Origin: Erodium maritimum
Taxonomy: Eukaryota > Streptophyta > Magnoliopsida > Geraniales > Geraniaceae
Direction: 5' to 3'
Assembly: GCA_963921825.1 (NCBI GenBank)
Contig: OY997589.1
Coordinates: 85,606,523-85,670,522 of the forward strand
Length of the DNA stretch: 64,000 nucleotides
Part shown: in pieces, positions 56,881-64,000 of the stretch
Position numbering within the stretch: position 1 is the stretch's first letter
Layout: each line of letters begins with the position of its first letter
The notes under the pieces: generated by a model
What the model was told of the DNA's origin: nothing
What the model saw: the letters and a program-made list of their open reading frames with translations, nothing else
Database searches by the model: none
Position numbers and translations under genes: made by a program

Positions 56881-56954
56881 TGGCCCATGCAGGTCTCAAA
56901 CCTGCGACCTTCCCGTTATTAGCACGACGCTCTAACCAGCTGAGCTAATAGGCC
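56881..56954 (-). tRNA. tRNA-Ile (AAT anticodon), possibly degenerate
   Basis: The 74-nt minus-strand sequence folds as a tRNA: acceptor GGCCTAT with ATGGGCC, D-arm GCTCAGCTGGTTAGAGC, anticodon loop CTAATAA (AAT), and T-arm GCAGG/CCTGC. The A box is normal. Two features look off. The anticodon stem has a G29-G41 mismatch (TCGTG against CGGGA). The T loop is TTTGAGA instead of TTCGAGA, altering the conserved C56 and the B box. A T7 run just downstream (plus 56870-56876) would serve as Pol III terminator. No intron; CCA is not encoded. Either a weak gene or a recent pseudogene. Confidence 0.85.
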
Positions 56955-58100
56955 AATTTGTTATGACAGTCTCCATTGGCTTATTTGACTTTTGGCATTG
57001 GCATATGAGTTTAAGAGGAGCCAAGGTTCGGGCGCACGTGCAAGAGGCTGGTGAGGTGAAGTATTTAAGAAAATGATTCGTTAGCAGAAAGTCAGAGCAT
57101 TCATTGTGTTGGGCGGGGCTGTTGTCGGTGAGTATTCAACGACTGGGAGCTGACGGTGAATGCCGACGGGGGACAGAGCCGTTGAGTTCGCCGTCAACAT
57201 TCACTGCTGGTGCTGAGAGACGTTGGGGTCTCGAATGAAGCGCTGACCATAGGACAACAACACGCTGTCGACGCTAAATGTCCATCGGAGTAGAGTTAGA
57301 GAATGTTATGTATAATTTTCCTTTTAAACTAGTTTAAGGTAATTTTGAAATGGAAGTAAAGACAAGGGGTAGGCAAGGAAATAACACAAAAACGGGGGTA
57401 GGAGTGTAAACCCTAGGAGTTCCCCTTTCTCCGTGTTTATGTGTAATTTGGTATTTAGGTTTGTTTGGGTTAATTCCGGATTCAGAATCAGAAATGAAGT
57501 TCCTTCGGCTAACCATAATATGGGAATATTATAAAACTACAAGGTCAAAACACAGTGCTTTTCTCCAACGTCCTCTCTCTCCTAGGGTCGAAACCCTATG
57601 TTCTTCATCTTCTCAATCTCGCCACCATCGGCCGGTGACTATGGTTCTGGTCATAAAAGCTATCGGTGGTAGCTTTCCAACCATTTTGATCTGTATCCAT
57701 CTCCTCTCGGTGGCTCCAACTCAGAATACCCTCCGTCCGTTAGATTTAATTATGTCTAAGCCCATTATGTGGCCCAAGTATATGGGTTTAATTTAAGGTA
57801 AATATTATTGGTTTATTTTATTAAACGTAAATTACTATTATACCCTGATGGTGGGTTAATATATAAAGTGAAACCCTAGGATTTGGTCCTTTCTCTATCC
57901 ATTACTTAGGTTTCTTAGCCATCACAGAAATCTAAATCAAGCCGCCTAAAGGGGTCAAGGGAGAGAAATCAATTCCATCACTCAAATCCTACCGCCGCGG
58001 TTATGGATCAAGGTACGTTTTCCTGATCTTTTGTTGATTGTGAAAATCATATTGTTCTAAAATTCGGGCCTTATGTTTTATGCAATATTATGTATTTCAA
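56955..58100. other. Intergenic region with repeat-like parts
   Basis: 57080-57315 looks like a MITE-type insertion (GAGCATTCATTG at one end, AGAGAATGTTATG at the other, imperfect). 57900-58015 resembles a transcript leader ending in ATGGATCAAG followed by GTACG, a possible splice donor, but no following exon was recognised. No gene is called. Confidence 0.4.
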
Positions 58101-58129
58101 TTGCATAATTATGAATCGATTCGATTAAA

Positions 58130-59181
58130 ACTTACACCGCCATCCTCGTTTAGCTTAAGTGTCGTTGTCGTGGGCCAGAGCCGGCCTCTATATTATCTGT
58201 CGACGTCGCTCGCTAGCCCTTCGTCGGTTGGATATGTAGGAAAAAGGGGCTTCTCCGCCTTTTCGTCCTTGTTGGATCCACGACGAGCTCGTCGACCCAT
58301 CGTGCTGTGTTGACGTCGTCCCCATCATCGTACAACGACCAGCCATGTCCCTCGTCGTCGAACGTTCGGGTGACGTCGTCGTTGTTGTCTCCTAGGCTAT
58401 CGGGGTTGTCCTCTCGAATTCGGGTAGTGTGTCGGCACTGGTGTGGTCTGTTCCTTTCTGATCTTTCATCGTCCCGATGTTGGCGACAACCAGCCTCGCC
58501 AGGCCACCCATCCTCGACAGGCCACCTATCATATACTTTTTCGGATTACCGACCGCTACATCCACACTGTTGCTGAAGAAAAGCCTCCCCTCTAGCTTCA
58601 AATCCAGATAACGACGACACGAGCTTCTCTAGACGAGCCTCTCCGTCATGCTACTCCGCCCAAGTGACCAGATATGCTTCTAATTCCCAGCGGAACTCTG
58701 CAGTCCGAGACACTCAATCGTGCTTCGGCACACCGAGCTCACCCGACCCGTATCGTGCCCTCACCCCAAGCGGATCAGATATGTATCCATCGACGTCGTC
58801 ACCTCCCCCTCGCCCCGACCTCGTCCTTTACATCAGAGCCGACCGCGAGTAGTTCATGCTCGTCGTTGTTTATTTTGTTTGGTTTTTGTTTGTCCCATCT
58901 ATTGAGATCTCATATCTCCGGTAGGCGTGGTTGCTGTCTTTGGTTCCATGTCCGGCCGTGTCTCTCTATCGATGGATCTTATTGGAAAGTCGATAAGAAA
59001 GATCGACCTGATAGTTATTTTTGTTTATCTAGGCATCGCGTCGCCCTTTTCGAGAGCTATTTATCTTGTTGGTCGTCTCTCAGTTTCCTGAGAGCGATTA
59101 GTGGATGCAACGCTCGTGTCATTCGATGTGTACTGTTCGATTTGTAAGGTTTATTAATCTATCAATGAATTTTTCCTTAAA
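58130..59181 (+). mobile_element. LINE-like 3' remnant
   Basis: GC-rich, Ser/Arg-rich broken frames are followed by a T/G-rich tail. The element ends TTTATTAATCTATCAATGAA, then TTTTTCCTTAAAAAAA near 59181, as in plant LINEs. No domain remains recognisable, and no target duplication was found. Confidence 0.5.
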
Positions 59182-59849
59182 AAAACTATGTTGAACTTCC
59201 ACCATAATTCAAAATGTTTTCTCCTTCCACCATAATAAATAGTTGCATTATATGTCATATATGCAACAACCTCTCAATTTGCTTACAATAAGGGTCTTTT
59301 TCTTATTATGTGGGCCGATCTATATATATAAGTGGCCCTTTTTCTTGAAACGGTTAAGTATTATTGATAGCTCCACTCCTATAAGATATAAAAGAGGGCA
59401 AGGGAAACAATCTCTCAGTACAAACCAAGAGTACCGATAAACACACGACCTCAACTCAACCCAAAGAACTCCACTAATAGGAGCAACCCAAACAACTTTT
59501 CTATAAGGAGAACCAACAGATCAACCACCAATAACAACCAAAGGACCTTAAAACAGATGAGAAGCGAATTGAAGAACATGTCATCTAAAAACTTAGAAAC
59601 TAAAACGCAAGAGGAAGACACACAGTTATACAAGGAGAAGGTCTACACACCCAGGTTTAACAACCATTAAGCACCACAAGGGGAGACAACACAGTCTTAC
59701 CCCAAAACACGAGACCCAAAAGTTTAAAACCGGGTCTGAGAACCCAAAATTAACAAACATTAAGCCCAGGAAAAAAAGAAAAAAACAGTTGAGCCGAACA
59801 GAAAACCCCAAGACCAGTTCAAACCTCACCTTGAACCCGAGTAAAAACG
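59182..59849. other. AT-rich region downstream of the Copia LTR
   Basis: Two minus-strand frames (59451-59633 and 59626-59829) are hydrophobic, low complexity and unrecognised. Part of this stretch may still belong to the Copia LTR if its end at 59850 is wrong. Confidence 0.35.
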
Positions 59850-60031
59850 TGATGAAATTGTATTGTAATTCAGTGACTTTTACAAATGACTCACATGACT
59901 TATATACACAACAAGTATAAACACAAACTAACTAACAACCATTCCTAGATATAAGGTATATCACAACAAACGTAATCTATTCCTTTTGACCAGGAGAGTG
60001 GGTTATGGTTGTTGTGCCAGTATCCTTAACA
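59850..60031 (-). repeat. 3' LTR of the minus-strand Copia element
   Basis: On minus the sequence after the polypurine tract GGGGGG starts TGTTAAGGATACTGG, a normal LTR start. It contains a TATATAAGTC box (near 59900) and is followed by CAATACAATTTCATCA, where I place the end at 59850. The stop codon of pol is the TAA within the first six LTR bases. No second LTR lies in the window to confirm the end. Confidence 0.55.
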
Positions 60032-63000
60032 CCCCCCGACAAGCTCAAGGACGGGACGAACTTGTAGCTTGTTGCGAAGAAGAGCCATGCGATCCTTCAT
60101 GAGAGGTTTAGTGAATATGTCAGCCAATTGATCAACAGAAGAAACATGACAAATCTTGAGTTCCCCCGATTCAACTAGTTCCCGTATGAAATGGAAATCC
60201 AGAGAAATGTGTTTAGATCTTGTGCTAATGACTGGATTTTTGCTCATGAAAATGGCACCAACATTATCGCATAACAACAGAGGAGGATGAGTTATAGGAG
60301 CATGAAGATCCGAAACAAGTTGCTTGAGCCATAACAATTCAGCAGCAATGTAGGCAAGAGACCGATATTCCGCTTCAGTACTGGAGCGAGCAACTACTCG
60401 TTGTTTACGAGAAGTCCAACTTATTAGATTCGGGCCATGAAAGATTGCAAAACCATATTGGGATCGACTGTCATCGCTGTCCGAGACCCATCCTGCATCC
60501 GAAAAAGCAAGAAAAGAAGTTGCTGTTGTTGGTTTAAAATGCAGGCAATGATGCAACGTGCCATTCAGGTATCGTAAAATCCGTTTGACCGCTTGCCAAT
60601 GAAGAATAGTTGGCGCATGCATAAATTGACAAACTCGATTGACGGCAAAAGCTATATCAGGACGAGTAATAGTGGCATATTGTAGAGAGCCAACAACCCG
60701 CCTAAATAGCTTTGGATCAGAAAATGGATCCCCTTGACGGACGAGACGAGAATGTGGATCAGCTGGAGTGGATACTGGCGTAGAGTCGGACATGTTGCTA
60801 CGGGCAATAATATCTTGAATATAGCCTTCTTGTGACAAAGTAAGATCAGTGGTAGTTCTCTTGATCTGCAAGCCCAAGAAAAATTGTAGAGCACCAAGGT
60901 CCTTAAGTGCAAAAGCTTCATTGAATTGTGAGATGAACCGTTGAACAAGACCTTCATTTGTTCCTGTAATTATTAAATCATCCACGTACACAAGAATGTA
61001 GATAATAGTAGAGGAAGATATATGAACAAATAAGGATGTGTCCGACTGGCAAGCACGAAACCCATGAACGACAAGATAGTTCTTGAGCTTAGTAAACCAA
61101 GCTCGAGGAGCTTGTTTGAGACCATAAATCGCCTTATGTAACCGACAAACATGGTTAGGATAATTTGGATCCTCAAAGCCTCTGGGTTGTTTCATGTACA
61201 CCTCCTCTGACAAGTCACCATTAAGGAAAGCATTAATAATATCGAGTTGTCGGATACACCAGTTTTTAGAGAGAGCAATCGAAAGAACCAACCGAATTGT
61301 AGTTGGTTTGACGACGGGGCTGAAGGTCTCAAAAAAATCAACACCGGCTTCTTGACTAAATCCTTGCGCCACTAACCGAGCTTAGTGACGCTCGATAGAC
61401 CCATTTGAGTGTCGTTTGATCCTGAAAATCCACTTACAACCAACAAGATTAACATTAGCAGGACAAGAAACTAGTGACCAAGTGTTATTTCTCATAAGAG
61501 CATCATATTCTGCTTTCATCGCATTTTGCCAACATGGATGCTTAACGGCTTGTAAAAAAGTGCGAGGTTCAATGTTAGGATCAGCTAGGAGAGGGGTGGA
61601 AAAGGATTTGGGTTTAAGGGAATTTGTACGGGCGCGAGTGACCATATAATGTTGACTGTTATCAGCGGGTCTATAATACAAAGGAACTTGGGGAGTTGGT
61701 GTTTGTATTGGTTGTTCTTGAGTATGAGGGCTGCTATTTTGTGTTGGAGAGTCCGGTTGCGGGGTGGGTGGGTGGTTTAGTGGTAGAGTAGAACTAGGCG
61801 AACTAGGCGGTGTGGTGGAACTTGGCGGAGAGGCGGCAACGACATGCTCAAGAAGAGACGGAGAAATAAGAGGTGAATAACTGTCAGGAGGATGAGTAAT
61901 TGATGTAACCTGTGGAGTAGCATAAGGAAATTCATCTTCATTAAAAACAACATGGCGTGAGATATAAATCCTAGATGTGGGCTTATGAAAAAAAAGATAA
62001 CCTTTGTGAGATGCACGGTAACCAATGAACACACATGGAAGAGAACGAAAATCTATTTTGTGGGCATTATAAGGTCTAAGAAATGGGTAACAAAGGCAAC
62101 CAAAGGTTTTGAGAAAACCGTAATCCGGTATTTTTTTTGTAAAGTCGTTGGTAAGGGGATTGATAAGGGAGTAATGGAGTAATGGTTCGATTATGGAGAT
62201 ATGTGGCTGTTTTGAAGGCGTGTTCCCAAAATTCTTGCGGTAAAGAGGACTGAGCTAAGAGAGTGAGACCCTTTTCAACAACGATACGATTTCTACGTTC
62301 AACCGCACCATTTTGTTCTTGAGTATGAGGACAAGAAAGCCGGTGATCAACTCCATAATTCTTTAGAAAGGTTGATACGTTCCGAAATTCACCTCCCCAA
62401 TCAGTTTGAAGACTTTTAATATCACCGGAAAATTGTGTTTTTATCATCGTACAGAATTGAACAAATGTCGAAAACACCTGAGATTTATGAGACAAAAAAT
62501 AGATCTACACAAATTTAGTGCAATCATCAATGAACAAAACAAAATAACGATGCCCGTTGATAGAAAGTTCAGGAGAAGCTCCCCAAAGATCTGAATACAT
62601 TAATTCAAAAGGTTTATTAGAAGCTATATGAGATGTAGCAAGAGGAAAGCGATGACTCTTTCCTAGTTGACAAGAATCACAAACAGATGGAAATTTATTA
62701 GAGGAAATAGGAAGTTGAAATGAAGAAACAAGACGTCTCAAAAGAGACTCATGAGGATGAGCAAGTCGTTGATGCCAACCGTGCAAGGACTTCCGAATAC
62801 CGGTACGAGCCATGGTGGATGGTGGTGGTTTTGTGGTGGAAGGAAGACGATACAAGCCATGTTCAACGTCCCCTCGAAGAATTGTTTTTCCCTGAAAAGT
62901 CTTAACAAAGCAATGAGTTGGCCAAAACTCCATGAATACATTATGATCACGAGTTAGTTTAGACACACTGAGAAGGTTTATAGTGATGTTGGGTACAATA

Positions 63001-63510
63001 AGCACATTAGGCAATTTGAGATTAGGCAAAAAACATGAGCCAACATGAGAAATAGACAAATGGTTACCGTTTCCAACTTGCAATTTGTCATCTCCGTTGT
63101 AATCTTCAACACTGTTGAGTTTGTGAAGATCAGGAGAGACGTGATCGGTGGCGCCAGTGTCGAAATACCAAGCAGGATCCACTAATGTAGACGGACTGTT
63201 GTTGTGGTGAACCAGATTAGCTTGCCTCGATTGATCCCTCGGATTTGGACGACGAGAGGGAAAATCAGTTTGATTGGACCGTTGCCAACAATTAATTGCC
63301 TCGTGACCTGGTTTGGTGCATAGTTGACATACAACACGACGACGACGATAATCAAAAGTGCGTGAGATAGAAGAATCACCGGAACCCCGATTGGTGGTTG
63401 ATGGAACATGCCTCCCATTTGAACGATGCACAGAAAATGCCGAGGAAGAGGAGAGTGACTGAGCTGGAGGTGGAGTGGAGGCCTGACGAACAAGTTCTTG
63501 TTCTAGACAT
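60026..63510 (-). pseudogene. Ty1/Copia gag-pol polyprotein, nearly intact (two nonsense codons, one frameshift)
   Basis: Order on minus: gag C-terminus with zinc knuckle CQLCTKPGHEAINC (near 63325); protease WYFDTGATDHVS; GAG-pre-integrase H/C motif (HQRLAHPH ... CDSCQLGK); integrase with the first Asp near DLWGAS, then TDWGGEF and GAVERRNR; reverse transcriptase ([19 protein letters not shown]); RNase H ([19 protein letters not shown]). This is the Copia order PR-IN-RT-RH. Three lesions: TGG to TAG at 62505-62507 in integrase; one extra A in an 8-A run at about 62130-62138; a Lys codon to TAA at 61382-61384 before the reverse transcriptase. The gag N-terminus is lost at a junction near 63505. 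Few lesions imply a recent insertion. Confidence 0.92.
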
Positions 63511-64000
63511 CGCAGCTGCTTGCTCTTGCAAATACCACAGATTCGTCTCTCAATTTTCAGATTCCGTCCATCAACATCCGGCTTGACAGAGACAACTACT
63601 CCTTGTGGAGAACTACCACCGTTTCGGCTCTTGAAACTTTTGATCTTGAGTCCTTTATTTTGGATCCCAAACCACCTGAAGAGATCCTTTCCAAAACTGC
63701 TGAAGATGGAACTGTCACAACCAAATCAAATCCAGAGTTTGCTATTTGGAAGAAGCGTGACAGGTTTGTTTTATTATGGCTTAAATCTACCTTATCTGAA
63801 TGTGCTCTTGACATGGTCGCTCGGGCGACTTCATCTCATATGGCTTGGATAGCTATAGAGAAAACTTTTCAGGCACAAACTCGGGCTCGTCGGATGGCTA
63901 TGAAAGTGCAACTACAAACTCTTTCCAAAGGGTCGATGACCATGATGGAATACATCGAACGTTCCATTGCTGATTCTCTTGCAGAAAGTCTACATCCCAT
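63507..64000 (+). pseudogene. Second Ty1/Copia gag fragment, head to head, runs off right edge
   Basis: The plus frame is open from ACA 63507 to the end, after a TAG at 63504. It reads LNFQIPSINIRLDRDNYSLW, then EFAIWKKRDRFVLLWLKSTL, SSHMAWIAIEKTFQAQTRAR and MEYIERSIADSLAE. This is the N-terminal half of a Copia gag (UBN2/DUF4219-type), which forms the capsid. The expected Met start, leader and LTR are absent because the frame begins at the junction with the minus-strand element. Downstream parts are outside the window. Confidence 0.8.

Noticed and set aside
57461..57796. 111-codon plus-strand frame
   Set aside because: No motif, and its composition resembles degenerate repeat DNA; no splice or promoter support.

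Overview
The window is nuclear DNA from a flowering plant, most likely a eudicot. The evidence is a 14-exon gene with GT-AG introns for a BRUTUS-type iron-sensing ubiquitin ligase, a plant-specific QALGGH C2H2 zinc-finger repressor, the 5' end of a DUF1639 gene, plant LINEs of the DUF4283/CCHC type, Copia and PIF/Harbinger elements, and long AT-rich spacers. No bacterial, organellar or viral gene was seen.

Layout. 1-291(-): N-terminal part of a DUF1639 gene running off the left edge, with a TATA box at 467-474. 807-2940: decayed LINE. 2940-7430: AT-rich spacer. 7526-8128(-): single-exon C2H2 zinc-finger gene. 8311-10810: TSD-flanked LINE with an RRM-type ORF1. 12.8-14.6 kb: LINE ORF2 remnant split by a small LTR element. 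16.7-22.5 kb and 25.1-38.8 kb: dense LINE territory. It includes three more insertions with target-site duplications that carry ORF1-type sequence but no visible reverse transcriptase, plus one real ORF2 remnant at about 34.7-38.7 kb. 22.5-25.1 kb: AT-rich spacer holding a TRIM-like element. 40627-42728: complete PIF/Harbinger element with an intact 467-residue transposase. 44494-54178(-): BTS-like gene; its introns hold six Mutator-type MITEs with 8-9 of 9 bp target-site duplications. 54.4-54.73 kb: four perfect G-boxes upstream of it. 56881-56954(-): tRNA-Ile(AAT) with two suspicious substitutions. 58.1-59.18 kb: LINE-like remnant. 59.85-63.5 kb(-): nearly intact Copia element joined head to head with a second Copia gag fragment (+) that runs off the right edge.

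Only three protein genes look like host genes: DUF1639, the C2H2 factor and BTS. They are independently transcribed, all from the minus strand. The BTS gene was assembled exon by exon from splice sites and frame continuity. It gives a 1197-residue protein with three hemerythrin-type regions, CHY and CTCHY zinc fingers, a RING and a C-terminal zinc ribbon. All homology statements rest on recognising motifs by eye; no database search was run.
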